From an uncultured Kiritimatiellota bacterium (GTDB lineage Bacteria > Verrucomicrobiota > Kiritimatiellia > RFP12 > UBA1067), in assembly GCA_934667425.1 (NCBI GenBank), contig CAKULV010000011.1, forward strand, positions 1 to 64,000: a stretch of 64,000 nucleotides of DNA, given 5' to 3'. The notes beneath the pieces are model-generated. The model was not told where the DNA came from, did no database searches, and saw only the letters and a program-made list of their open reading frames with translations. Below are positions 8,448 to 17,402 of the stretch, in pieces; the first letter of the stretch is position 1, and each line of letters begins with the position of its first letter. The translations under genes and the position numbers were made by a program.

Positions 8448-9079
8448 AATACAGGCTGCGTTCCGTGTTCCGCTCCATCCAAGGGGAAGGACGGAATACC
8501 GGCAGGCCGGCGACTTTCATCCGGTTTGCCGGCTGCAACCTTAACTGCCCGTGGTGCGACACGCAGAAGACCGCCACGAAGACGCTTTCGCTCTCCGAGC
8601 TGATGTCGGAGGTCCGGCGTTTCGGCAACAGGATGGTGATCGTGACCGGCGGCGAACCGACGATCGTGCCCGGACTCGCCGATGTGCTTGAGGCACTGAA
8701 GAAAGATGGCCGTTGGCTTGCCCTGGAGACTAACGGGCTGCGGGACATCCCGGAGCTTGCGCTGTTCGACTACATTGCCGTGTCTCCGAAGTTCTTCTAC
8801 TCATCCCGCTACGTTGACCAGGCGATGGTCCGAAAGGCGGATGAGGTGCGCATCGTCGCGGAGAACGAGGACATGGTCGCGTTCTGCCGGAAGATGCGCG
8901 GCAGGATACAGGCGAAGGACTATTTCGTGTCGCCACTTGAGGAGGGCGGACGCATCCACTACAGGCGGGCCTTCAACCTGATGCAGAGGCTTAATTCCCC
9001 GAAACTGCGCGATGAAGAGGCCCCGTGGCCGCCATGGGCGCTTTCAATCCAGACGCATAAGGTCCTTGGGGTCAAATGA
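8444..9079 (+). CDS. queE: 7-carboxy-7-deazaguanine synthase QueE
   Basis: A 211-aa radical SAM enzyme of queuosine/7-deazaguanine synthesis. The N-terminal signature SIQGEG (residues 11-16) and the CxxxCxxC cluster C31/C35/C38 (CNLNCPWC) bind the [4Fe-4S] cluster; VTGGEP follows. The start at 8444 is supported by the ATGA overlap with trmB and AGGAG at 8431-8435; a GTG at 8435 would place the ribosome site inside the gene. No other queuosine gene is present in the window, although trmB is also a tRNA modification gene. Confidence 0.92.
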   Translation: MKYRLRSVFRSIQGEGRNTGRPATFIRFAGCNLNCPWCDTQKTATKTLSLSELMSEVRRFGNRMVIVTGGEPTIVPGLADVLEALKKDGRWLALETNGLRDIPELALFDYIAVSPKFFYSSRYVDQAMVRKADEVRIVAENEDMVAFCRKMRGRIQAKDYFVSPLEEGGRIHYRRAFNLMQRLNSPKLRDEEAPWPPWALSIQTHKVLGVK

Positions 9080-10395
9080 CCATGAAGTGGTTCCTGTACA
9101 ACGTGCTGTTCACGGTCGCGTATTGCGCGATGATGCCGTCGTTCCTTCTCAGGATGAAGCGCAGGGGCGGGTATCGCGCGCGTATCGGAGACCGTTTCGC
9201 GAGGTATCCGGCGGACGTCCTGGACAAGTTCGGGGAATGCCGGTCCTCAAGGCTGTGCGTATGGATACACGCGGTGAGCGTTGGGGAGGTGCATGTCGCC
9301 GGGCAGCTCATGAGGGCCTTGCGTGAGATAGAGCCTGATGTCAGGTTCGTGTTCTCCACCACCTCGTCCACCGGCTGGCGCACGGCCGAGCAGGTGGTGA
9401 CGGCGGACGATGCGCTGATATACAACCCGCTTGATTTCCCGTGGCTGGTGCGCAGAGCCCTCGATCAGGTGCGGCCCCAGGCCATCATCCTGACGGAGAC
9501 CGAGATATGGCCGAACTTCATTCGCGAGGCGGCAGGGCGCAGGCTGCCGATATTCCTCGCAAATGCCCGCATATCCGACCGCAGCGCGCCACGGTACAAG
9601 GCGTTGCGCTGGTTCTTCGGCGAAGTGTTCCGCTGCTTTACGAAGATATACGCGCAAAGCGATGCGGATGCGGAGCGCCTTGTCGCGGCAGGGGCGGATC
9701 CGTCGTCCATCGATGTCACCGGGAGCTTCAAGTTCGATGTGGCCAGGCGCAACCCCGCGAAAGAGGCTGAAATGCGCGCGTGGATCGGTGGCGGCAGGGT
9801 GCTTCTTGGCGGAAGCACATGGCCCGGCGAGGATTTGGCCCTGCTTCGGCTGTATCGGAGCCTGCCGCAGGACGTCAGGCTTGTGATCGCGCCCCGGCAC
9901 TTCGAGAAGGCCGATGCCGTGGAGGCGAACATCCTGAACGAGGGCTTCCGGTGCATTCGGCGCTCGCGTGGGGACACGGACACACTGCGCGGCGATGCCG
10001 CTCCGTCGGATCCTTCGTCTGGCAGGGCCGTGTATCTTGCGGACACCACCGGTGAATTGATGGGGCTGTTCGGGGTCGCGTCGGCGGCGTTCGTCGGAAA
10101 GAGCCTTTGCGCACACGGCTCCCAGAACATGATAGAGCCGTGCCTCTGCGGAGTTCCGACCGTTGTCGGTCCGTTTACGGAGAATTTCCGTCCGGTCATG
10201 AGCGACCTCCTTGCGGCCGGGGCTATAGTGCAGGTCGGGGACGAGGCTGGAGTGCGGGCGGCTCTGCTCTCGTTCTTCAGCGATTCGGACAAGGAGCGGA
10301 CGAGGGCGCTTGGCGAACGTGCCGAGGCGGCTGTCTGCCGCAGAAGAGGGGCTACGGGGAAATGCGCAAAAGACATTATGTCATTCTTGGGCTGA
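9076..10395 (+). CDS. waaA: 3-deoxy-D-manno-octulosonic acid (Kdo) transferase
   Basis: A 439-aa GT30-family glycosyltransferase that adds Kdo to lipid A precursor at the inner membrane. It has an N-terminal membrane anchor (residues about 4-22), WIHAVSVGEV near residue 57, TETEIWPNF near residue 140 and a C-terminal GT-B domain (SQNMIEPCLCGVPTVVGP near residue 350). The ATG overlaps the queE stop; an alternative ATG is at 9082. It shows that the organism makes an LPS core. Confidence 0.92.
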   Translation: MTMKWFLYNVLFTVAYCAMMPSFLLRMKRRGGYRARIGDRFARYPADVLDKFGECRSSRLCVWIHAVSVGEVHVAGQLMRALREIEPDVRFVFSTTSSTGWRTAEQVVTADDALIYNPLDFPWLVRRALDQVRPQAIILTETEIWPNFIREAAGRRLPIFLANARISDRSAPRYKALRWFFGEVFRCFTKIYAQSDADAERLVAAGADPSSIDVTGSFKFDVARRNPAKEAEMRAWIGGGRVLLGGSTWPGEDLALLRLYRSLPQDVRLVIAPRHFEKADAVEANILNEGFRCIRRSRGDTDTLRGDAAPSDPSSGRAVYLADTTGELMGLFGVASAAFVGKSLCAHGSQNMIEPCLCGVPTVVGPFTENFRPVMSDLLAAGAIVQVGDEAGVRAALLSFFSDSDKERTRALGERAEAAVCRRRGATGKCAKDIMSFLG

Positions 10396-11663
10396 TTCTT
10401 GCATACGCTGTCGCGGGCGTCGTCGCGACGCCAAGGATTCGCCACTCGTGGTGGTATCTTCAGGAGAACGCCAACAGGAGGTTCGCGTCGTTCTGCGGGC
10501 TGTCGGCGGCGAGCGTCGCATTCCCGTGGTGCATACGGTATGGCGTTGACGCCTGCCGCAACATGCGCTCGCGGGGAAGGCCGTCCAAGGTTGACCACAG
10601 GATATTCGCGCTCGCGCTCGGCATCGACCCTTCGGAGACGATGATGATCGATGCGCGGGTGATGAACGTCGCACGGTTCAAGGCCCATCTCGAAAGGTTC
10701 AAGTCACGCCACGGGGGGTATCTGCTCTGGTGCTTTGGACGCTTCGCGTATTGCCTCACGCCACCGACGAAGGTCGAGTACGGCAAGGTCATGGAGCGAT
10801 TCGCGGACGAGAAGGCCTTTGAGAGGTTTGCAGCCTCGCGCATATATTCGCCCGCCGCGCTGTTCGCGTGCTATGTGGGTGACGATGCCGCCATTGCCCC
10901 CGCATTCTCGGAGTATCCGGTCTATGGCGCGATGCGCGGCGGCATTACGTCGCTCCGCATGTTTTTCCGTCCAACCCCGACCGGTGCGCTGTCGCCGGTA
11001 AACGTCACGCGGTTCACGCCATTTGACGTGACGTTCCCGGCATGGGTCTCCTGCGGGGATGCGGATGCCGCTGTGTTCATGGATTTCGAGGAGCGGTATG
11101 GCGTGGTGCAGGAGGCGAGGCGCGAGGCGCTCATAGGCTTCGACTATGCCGATGGCGGAGTGGCCACAAACGCGATCTCATGCTGGGCGAAGGCCGCGAG
11201 GGCAAATCCGTCCGACCCGCTTCTCGTCGAGCTTGTCGATGCGCTGGACTTCGAGGCCAGGTCGTATCTTGCGATCGGTAACGTGAATGGGGCATTGAGA
11301 TGCTACGAGCACCGCATCGAGATATTCCCGCGTGATGTGGCGGCGATCCACAATTTCGGCGTATGCCTGAAGAAGGCCGGACATCCCGAACTCGCCGCAG
11401 GCGTGTTCGCCCGCGCGGTGGAGCTGGATCCGCTCCAGGACGAACACAGGCTTGAGCTGATCGACTGCGCCGAGGCCGGCGGACATCCAGACATCGCAGT
11501 GCGCCAGATCGACGTGATGCTGAAGCGCAATCCGGACGACCTTGAGCTGAAGAAGCGGCGGGCAAGGATACTGGTGCAGTCGTATTTCGATGGAAAGCGC
11601 AAGACTGGAGGGGAGAAGGACGACAACACCCCGTCGCGCTACCTTGAAGGGAGAAAGAAATGA
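10362..11663 (+). CDS. Membrane-anchored TPR protein
   Basis: A 433-aa protein with one N-terminal transmembrane segment (HYVILGLILAYAVAGVVA, residues 5-22) and a C-terminal array of about three tetratricopeptide-like repeats (from residue 300: NGALRCYEHRIEIFP, HPELAAGVFARAVELDP, HPDIAVRQIDVMLKRNP). The middle is unrecognised. The start at 10362 overlaps waaA by 34 nt; a much longer upstream frame inside waaA is rejected. A scaffold role in envelope biogenesis is a guess from operon context. Confidence 0.75.
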   Translation: MRKRHYVILGLILAYAVAGVVATPRIRHSWWYLQENANRRFASFCGLSAASVAFPWCIRYGVDACRNMRSRGRPSKVDHRIFALALGIDPSETMMIDARVMNVARFKAHLERFKSRHGGYLLWCFGRFAYCLTPPTKVEYGKVMERFADEKAFERFAASRIYSPAALFACYVGDDAAIAPAFSEYPVYGAMRGGITSLRMFFRPTPTGALSPVNVTRFTPFDVTFPAWVSCGDADAAVFMDFEERYGVVQEARREALIGFDYADGGVATNAISCWAKAARANPSDPLLVELVDALDFEARSYLAIGNVNGALRCYEHRIEIFPRDVAAIHNFGVCLKKAGHPELAAGVFARAVELDPLQDEHRLELIDCAEAGGHPDIAVRQIDVMLKRNPDDLELKKRRARILVQSYFDGKRKTGGEKDDNTPSRYLEGRKK

Positions 11664-12364
11664 AGAAGAGTCAGATGAAGTCCGTCATGGCCTGTGCGGC
11701 CTTGGCCGCAGGCCTATCCGGATGCTTTACGCTGAAGGAGACCCCATACCCGCAGACGGCGGCGATCTCTGTCCCTGAGGGAAAGAACCTTTCCGTACAG
11801 CTTAGGGGCTTCAAGGCTTTGATGACGGAGTATGCGTCTCTGTACGGCTACGACACCGTATGGGTGGCGGGGCGTCCGTATGGACGCCATGGGTGGCGGC
11901 CCGGATACTACCAGACGGTGATGTCGACCACCTACGTGCCGCAGGTCATGGAGACGGATGTGTTCGCCATGCGCGCGAAGACCCTCGCGGAATCCTCCGG
12001 GTTCATAACCATGGCGGAACGTCCCGACTATATCGTCGAGACGACTTTCAGCGGCCCGTTCGTCGGCAGCGACGAATCCAGCGTCAGGGCGCTGTGGCTT
12101 GTGCTGTCGCTCTTCTCTGCGGACTACATGACCCAGACGTGGTCGGCCAAGCTGAAGATATACGACAATTCCACGGGAAAACTTGTGTTCCACAGGGACT
12201 ACTCCCAGAGGTACGAGGTCGCCGTGTGGGGCCCGATTCCGTTCTTCAGTCCGGCGGGCTCTTCGAAGAATACGTTCAACGCCATCCAAAGCTGGTGCCT
12301 TACGGCCCTTACCGACAAGGTCATGTCCGAAGCGGCGGCGTTCCTGGTGCCAAGGGCCAAATAG
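11660..12364 (+). CDS. Hypothetical lipoprotein
   Basis: A 234-aa protein with a lipobox (LSGC, Cys near residue 22) after a hydrophobic signal. The body contains a Tyr/Gly/Arg-rich stretch (VAGRPYGRHGWRPGYYQT, near residue 75) followed by a globular domain resembling DUF4136-type lipoproteins only loosely. Its ATG overlaps the preceding stop (ATGA), ending the operon. The product is expected in the outer or inner membrane leaflet; function unknown. Confidence 0.75.
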   Translation: MKKSQMKSVMACAALAAGLSGCFTLKETPYPQTAAISVPEGKNLSVQLRGFKALMTEYASLYGYDTVWVAGRPYGRHGWRPGYYQTVMSTTYVPQVMETDVFAMRAKTLAESSGFITMAERPDYIVETTFSGPFVGSDESSVRALWLVLSLFSADYMTQTWSAKLKIYDNSTGKLVFHRDYSQRYEVAVWGPIPFFSPAGSSKNTFNAIQSWCLTALTDKVMSEAAAFLVPRAK

Positions 12365-12381
12365 GCTGAATCGTCCCGTTG

Positions 12382-12390
12382 TGGTATAAT
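12382..12390 (+). promoter_or_regulatory. Extended -10 promoter of the amidohydrolase
   Basis: TGGTATAAT at 12382-12390, 34 nt before the ATG at 12425, so this transcript has a short leader with AAAGAGGCGAG as ribosome site. No clear -35. Confidence 0.6.
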
Positions 12391-12424
12391 CAAGGGCGAT
12401 TGCGCAAAGAGGCGAGTGTTCTGC

Positions 12425-13258
12425 ATGAGTGAGGTTATCGATTTCCATACGCACAACTTCCCGGATGTCCTGGCTCCAAGGGCGATAGAGTCCATGGCGA
12501 GGAAACTTAGGGGAAGCCTTGTGCCTTTCGGCGACGGGACTGTCGCGACGCAGCTTCGGGACATGGCTGCGGCTGGCGTGGACAAGGCAGTGGTCTGCCC
12601 GGTGGCTACGAAGCCGGCCCAGTTCCAGGCGATCCTCGACAGGGCGAAGGCCGTGCGGGACGGCGAATTCGGCGAAGAGGCGGCAAATCGCCTTGTGCAG
12701 CTCTGCTCCGTGCATCCGGCGGATCCGGACTTCGAAGGGCGCATAGGGCAAGTCGCCGCCGCCGGCTTCAAGGGCGTGAAGGTGCATCCGTACTATCAGG
12801 GGTTCAGCCTTGGCGACCCGAAGGTCGTCCCGTACTTCAGGGCGGTACGCGACGCCGGGCTTTTCGTGATAGCGCACTGCGGAATCGACCTTGGATTCGT
12901 GGAAGCCCCCATGGTGTGCGGTCTCGCGCAGATCGCCACCCTGCTGAAGGCCGTGCCGGGCCTTAAGTTCGTGGCGGCGCACCTTGGCGGATGCGGCGGA
13001 AATCCGCCCCACGCCACCGATGCCCTGCTCGAGTTCGAGAACTGCTTCCTCGACACTGCGGTTGTGAACGTATGCGACGAGGATGCGGAGTGCCGTCGCG
13101 TGATGTCGGAGTGGCCCGCCGAACGCCTGCTGTTCGCGACGGACTACTTCTGGCGGGACGAGAGGTTCGTTGCCGGCTGGGTCAGGCAATGCCGTCCAGA
13201 TCCGGCGGAGCAGGAACTGGTTTTTTCGGAGAATGCGCATCGCCTGCTTGGCCTGTGA
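12425..13258 (+). CDS. Amidohydrolase-family metal hydrolase
   Basis: A 277-aa TIM-barrel protein. The first metal motif DFHTHNF is at residues 6-12, a Lys in GVKVHPYYQG near residue 120, His in FVIAHCG near residue 148, VAAHLGGCGG near residue 185 and the terminal Asp in LFATDYFW near residue 240. This layout matches the amidohydrolase 2 (ACMSD-like) family. The start at 12425 is chosen over a GTG at 12416 by the ribosome site position. Substrate unknown. It stands between two operons, 36 nt before fhs. Confidence 0.82.
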   Translation: MSEVIDFHTHNFPDVLAPRAIESMARKLRGSLVPFGDGTVATQLRDMAAAGVDKAVVCPVATKPAQFQAILDRAKAVRDGEFGEEAANRLVQLCSVHPADPDFEGRIGQVAAAGFKGVKVHPYYQGFSLGDPKVVPYFRAVRDAGLFVIAHCGIDLGFVEAPMVCGLAQIATLLKAVPGLKFVAAHLGGCGGNPPHATDALLEFENCFLDTAVVNVCDEDAECRRVMSEWPAERLLFATDYFWRDERFVAGWVRQCRPDPAEQELVFSENAHRLLGL

Positions 13259-13294
13259 TTGGCCGGTGGCGATGGGTGAATGGAGGAGTGACGC

Positions 13295-15061
13295 ATGGAT
13301 ATACTTGATCCGGTCAAAATGAAGGATTGGCAGCTTGCCGAGATTGCGGAGAAGTCGCTTCGCACGGCGAAATCGCTGGCGGAAGGGCTTGGCCTCGCCG
13401 ATGACGAGTGGGAACCCTACGGACGTTTCCTGGCGAAGATCGACGCCTCCAAGGTACTCCGCCGACTCGGCGGCAGGAAGCGCGCCAAATACATAGATGT
13501 CACGGCGATAACCCCGACAGCGCTCGGGGAGGGCAAGACGACCACAACGCTCGGGCTGGTCGAAGGGCTCGGAAAACTGGGGCGCAGGGTCATTGGCTGC
13601 GTAAGGCAGCCGTCAGGCGGGCCTACGTTCAACATAAAGGGGTCTGCGGCCGGAGGCGGCCTCGCGCAGGTGATCCCGCTGGCAAAGCTCTCGCTTGGCC
13701 TCACCGGCGACATCGATGCGATAACGAACGCGAACAACCTTGCGATGGTGGCTCTCAATTCGAGGATGCAGCACGAACGCAACCATGACGACGCTTGGCT
13801 CGCGGAGCGTGGGCTGAGGCGGCTGGACATCGATCCGGACCGCGTACAGCTCCGGTGGGCTATGGACTTCTGCGCACAGGGGCTGCGCAACATAGAGATC
13901 GGCCTTGGCGGGAAGCTCGACGGGTTCAACATGAAGTCGGGCTTCTACATAACGGTCGCATCCGAGGTGATGGCAATCCTCGCGATGGCATCCGACCTCG
14001 CCGACCTGCGCCGACGGCTCGCGAAGGTGGTGGTGGCGTACTCCAGGTCCGGCGCACCGGTGACCACGGCAGACCTGGAGGTGGATGGGGCGATGTGCGC
14101 GTTGCTCGTTGAGGCGATAAAGCCAACTCTGATGCAGTCGATGGAAGGCCAGCCGATGCTCGTGCATGCGGGGCCGTTCGCGAACATAGCGATCGGACAG
14201 AACTCCGTGGTGGCGGATAGGCTCGCGTGCGCACTCGGCGACTATGTGGTCACGGAGAGTGGGTTCGCCTCCGACATGGGGTACGAGAAGTTCTGGAACA
14301 TAAAGTGCCGCTGCTCCGGGCTGAAGCCGGATGCCGTCGTGCTTGTGGCCACGGTTCGTGCGCTGAAGGCCCATGGCGGCGCCCCCGCCGTAAAAGCCGG
14401 GCTTCCCGTTGATCCCGTATACTCCACTGAGAACCTTGAGCTCCTTGAGAAGGGATGCGACAACCTCCTTGCCCACATCGACATAATCCGCCGGTCCGGG
14501 ATACGTCCCGTGGTGTGCCTCAATGCGTTCTACACGGATACGGAGCGGGAACGCGATCTGGTTCGGCGCGTGGTCGAGAAGACAGGTGCGCGTTTCGCCG
14601 TCTCAGACCACTGGCTCAAGGGCGGGGCCGGCGCGCTGGATCTTGCGCAGGCCGTCATCGACGCGTGCGACGAGCCGAACGACTTCGCCTACCTGTGCGA
14701 CTTGTCCGAACCGTTGAGGGATCGCATAGAGAAGCAGGTGCGCGAGGTGTACGGCGGCGATGGCGTGGACTTCGCGCCGCAGGCCATCGAGAAGCTGGAA
14801 AAGCTGCAGGCGGATCCCGAAACGGCATGCCTGCCGGTGTGCGTCGCGAAGACGCAGTATTCGCTGTCCCACGACCCGAATCTGCATGGCCGTCCGAAGG
14901 GATGGCGCATGCCGGTTCGCGACGTCCTGATATACAAGGGCGCCGGACTCGTCGTCCCTGTCGCTGGGGAGATAAAGCTGATGCCGGGAACATCCGCATC
15001 CCCTGCGTATCGGCGCATAGACGTCGATGTCGAAACGGGGCACGTGCATGGCCTGTTCTGA
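13295..15061 (+). CDS. fhs: Formate--tetrahydrofolate ligase
   Basis: A 588-aa enzyme that makes 10-formyl-THF from formate, THF and ATP. The ATP-binding loop TPTALGEGKTTTTLGL is at about residues 70-85, followed by VRQPSGGPTFNIKGSAAGGG and GDIDAITNANN, both family hallmarks. The length is close to the family's usual 555-560 with a slightly extended N-terminus. GGAGGAG precedes the ATG. It suggests one-carbon metabolism fed by formate, common in gut anaerobes. Confidence 0.96.
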   Translation: MDILDPVKMKDWQLAEIAEKSLRTAKSLAEGLGLADDEWEPYGRFLAKIDASKVLRRLGGRKRAKYIDVTAITPTALGEGKTTTTLGLVEGLGKLGRRVIGCVRQPSGGPTFNIKGSAAGGGLAQVIPLAKLSLGLTGDIDAITNANNLAMVALNSRMQHERNHDDAWLAERGLRRLDIDPDRVQLRWAMDFCAQGLRNIEIGLGGKLDGFNMKSGFYITVASEVMAILAMASDLADLRRRLAKVVVAYSRSGAPVTTADLEVDGAMCALLVEAIKPTLMQSMEGQPMLVHAGPFANIAIGQNSVVADRLACALGDYVVTESGFASDMGYEKFWNIKCRCSGLKPDAVVLVATVRALKAHGGAPAVKAGLPVDPVYSTENLELLEKGCDNLLAHIDIIRRSGIRPVVCLNAFYTDTERERDLVRRVVEKTGARFAVSDHWLKGGAGALDLAQAVIDACDEPNDFAYLCDLSEPLRDRIEKQVREVYGGDGVDFAPQAIEKLEKLQADPETACLPVCVAKTQYSLSHDPNLHGRPKGWRMPVRDVLIYKGAGLVVPVAGEIKLMPGTSASPAYRRIDVDVETGHVHGLF

Positions 15062-15089
15062 TTCAAAGTGACAGAGGGCTTGTCGTCAG

Positions 15090-16307
15090 ATGAACAGCGT
15101 TTTTCTGAAAAAAGGTCGCGAACGGTCCGTCGAGCGCAGGCATCCGTGGGTGTTCTCCGGGGCCATTGAACGCACGGATGGGGAGATGTCCATCGGCGAG
15201 ACGGTGGCAGTCCTCGATTCCGCAGGGCGGATGCTCGGATACGGCAGCTGGTCTCCCGCCAGCCAGATAAGGGTGAGGATGCTCACGTTCGGCGCCGGCG
15301 CACCGCCGGACGACGCTTTCATGAAGGATGCGGTAGACGCGGCGATAATGCGCAGGTCCGCGTACGGCGGCACATCGTCCCCATTGGACGAGAGGCATCG
15401 CGGCGTTCGCCTTGTGCATGGCGAATCGGATGGGTTGCCGGGCGTGGTGGTCGATTCGTATGACGGCTGGTGCGTTGTGCAGTTCGCAAGCGCCGGGGCG
15501 GAGCATTTCAGGGGGGCCATCGTGGATGCCCTCATGGCGCACGGGGCCAAGGGCGTGTTCAACCGCAGCGACGTGGATTCCAGGAAGAGAGAGGGCCTTC
15601 CGATGGAGGGGACTGTCGGGACGCTTGCCGGCGAAGCCCCTCCAGACCTCATTGAGATACACGAGGGAGCAATCCGGTATCTCGTGGATGTGCGGAAGGG
15701 ACACAAGACCGGCTTCTACCTAGATCAGCGCGAGGCCCGCGCCCAGATCGGCGAACTAGCCAAGGGACGCGAGGTGCTGAACTGCTTCTCATACACAGGC
15801 GGGTTCGGTCTTGCGTGTGCGGCCGGCGGCGCCGCAGGCGTGGTCAACCTCGACCTTTCCCGGCAGGCTCTGGACGTCGCGAAGAGGAATTTCGATCTTC
15901 TTTTCTCGAGCGGGAATGTTCCGCAGTGCCCCGTTGAGTTCATGTGCGCGGACGTGTTCAGGCAGCTGCGCAAGTATCGCGACGAGCGCAGGCAGTTCGA
16001 CATGATCGTGCTAGATCCGCCAAAGTTCGCCGACACGAAGGCGCAACTCATGCGCGCCGCGCGCGGATACAAGGACATAAACCTGCTGGCGATGAAGCTT
16101 CTGCGTCCTGGCGGGACGCTTGCCACATTCTCGTGTTCCGGGGCGATGACCACGGAACTCTTCGAGACCATCTGCAGGGAGGCGGCGACCGACGCCAACC
16201 GGGGATTCCAGGTGATAGCCCATACGAGACAGGCGTCGGATCATCCGGTTGCGCTCTCGTTCCCCGAAGGCTCGTATCTCAAGGGGCTGGTTCTGCGCGC
16301 CATGTGA
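15090..16307 (+). CDS. RlmI-like 23S rRNA (cytosine-C5) methyltransferase
   Basis: A 405-aa class I SAM methyltransferase with an N-terminal PUA-like domain (KGRERSVERRHPWVFSGAI, residues 8-26). SAM-binding residues are in VLNCFSYTGGFGLACAAGG (near residue 230), the DPPKFA motif is near residue 310 and the conserved Cys pair in TFSCSGAM near residue 350. It is expected to form m5C in 23S rRNA (RlmI/RlmK-type). Start: GAGGGC lies about 13 nt upstream, somewhat far. Confidence 0.88.
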   Translation: MNSVFLKKGRERSVERRHPWVFSGAIERTDGEMSIGETVAVLDSAGRMLGYGSWSPASQIRVRMLTFGAGAPPDDAFMKDAVDAAIMRRSAYGGTSSPLDERHRGVRLVHGESDGLPGVVVDSYDGWCVVQFASAGAEHFRGAIVDALMAHGAKGVFNRSDVDSRKREGLPMEGTVGTLAGEAPPDLIEIHEGAIRYLVDVRKGHKTGFYLDQREARAQIGELAKGREVLNCFSYTGGFGLACAAGGAAGVVNLDLSRQALDVAKRNFDLLFSSGNVPQCPVEFMCADVFRQLRKYRDERRQFDMIVLDPPKFADTKAQLMRAARGYKDINLLAMKLLRPGGTLATFSCSGAMTTELFETICREAATDANRGFQVIAHTRQASDHPVALSFPEGSYLKGLVLRAM

Positions 16308-16362
16308 CGGGTGCGCATGGAGTTGCCGGATTTCGGATACACAATGCAAGAAGGAGTAGGCG

Positions 16363-17388
16363 ATGAAGAGACTTGACGTGGCGATCGTAGGATTCGGGTT
16401 CATGGGACGCACCCACTATGGCGTGTGGCGCAAGCTCAAGAATGCGCGTGTCGCGTGCGTATGCGATTCCAACCTCGCGCAGATAACGGCCAAGACCAAG
16501 GGCAACCTTGATGTCGCCGACAATTCGGAATTGCCGAAGACGGTAAAAGTCTACGGCAATTTCGACGATATGCTTGCGGCGGAGAGCCTTGATGTCGTTG
16601 ACATAACGCTGCCTACCCCTCTCCACGCCCCGATGGCCATCAAGGCTCTCGGCCGCGGCCTGAACGTGCTTTGCGAGAAGCCGATGGCCGTGGACGCCAA
16701 GACCTGCGACCGCATGGTCGCGGCAGAGGAAAAGTCCAAGGGCAAGCTGATGGTGGCGCAGTGCGTGCGCTATTGGCCAGAGTACCGGGTACTCAAGGAG
16801 TATGTGGATTCAGGCAGGTTCGGGCGCGTTATCGCGGCGGACTTCACCCGCTTTTCGCCCGCGCCCGCATGGAACCGCGGCGGGAAATGCTGGTTCCTCG
16901 ACGAAAGCAAGTCCGGCGGGGTCGCCCTCGACATGCACCTCCACGATACGGACGAGATACACCACCTGTTCGGCATGCCCGCCTGCGTAACGTCGAAGGT
17001 GCATCTACACAAGGATGGCTGGACGGATTTCATCGCAACCACGTACGGGTATGACGACAAGGTGGTCACGTCGTCGTCCAGCTGGGCCATGTCGCCGAGT
17101 TTCGTCTGGGAGTCCGGGTTCAGGGTTGTGTTCGAGAAGGCGGTCGTGGTGGCCAACACCCACTCCGCCACCCCGTTTGTCGTCTATCCGGAGAAAGGCA
17201 AGCCGTATTCGCCCAAGGTGCCGAAGGCATCCGGGTACGAGACTGAGATAAGGACGTTCGCCGCATGGGTTTGCGGGGACAAAAGTGCGGAGCCGGTAAG
17301 TGCGAAGAGTGCGCGGGATTCCGTCTCGATCGTCGATGCCGAGCGCAAAAGCGCACGGGTCGGCAGGACAGTGCGCATTGATTCATGA
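16363..17388 (+). CDS. Gfo/Idh/MocA family oxidoreductase
   Basis: A 341-aa cytoplasmic NAD(P)-dependent oxidoreductase. The Rossmann motif VGFGFMGRTHY is at residues 9-19, and the family signature LCEKPMAVDAKTCD is near residue 103. AAGGAG precedes the ATG. Unlike the 3068 homologue it has no signal peptide and lacks the GH109-type motifs. Substrate is probably a sugar or inositol derivative. It is the last gene before the leaderless promoter of the LptF/G gene, which overlaps its 3' end. Confidence 0.85.
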   Translation: MKRLDVAIVGFGFMGRTHYGVWRKLKNARVACVCDSNLAQITAKTKGNLDVADNSELPKTVKVYGNFDDMLAAESLDVVDITLPTPLHAPMAIKALGRGLNVLCEKPMAVDAKTCDRMVAAEEKSKGKLMVAQCVRYWPEYRVLKEYVDSGRFGRVIAADFTRFSPAPAWNRGGKCWFLDESKSGGVALDMHLHDTDEIHHLFGMPACVTSKVHLHKDGWTDFIATTYGYDDKVVTSSSSWAMSPSFVWESGFRVVFEKAVVVANTHSATPFVVYPEKGKPYSPKVPKASGYETEIRTFAAWVCGDKSAEPVSAKSARDSVSIVDAERKSARVGRTVRIDS

Positions 17389-17394
17389 TATAAT
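17386..17394 (+). promoter_or_regulatory. Extended -10 promoter (leaderless) of lptF/G
   Basis: TGATATAAT overlaps the stop codon of the preceding gene and ends 8 nt before the ATG at 17403. No -35 consensus seen. Confidence 0.65.
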
Positions 17395-17402
17395 ACGCCG
17401 CC

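Noticed and set aside
10107..10361. N-terminal extension of the TPR protein into waaA
   Set aside because: The extension lies within the waaA reading region in another frame, and the transmembrane segment follows the ATG at 10362.
13259..13294. Riboswitch before the formate-THF ligase gene
   Set aside because: Only 36 nt separate the genes, too short for a known folate or THF riboswitch.
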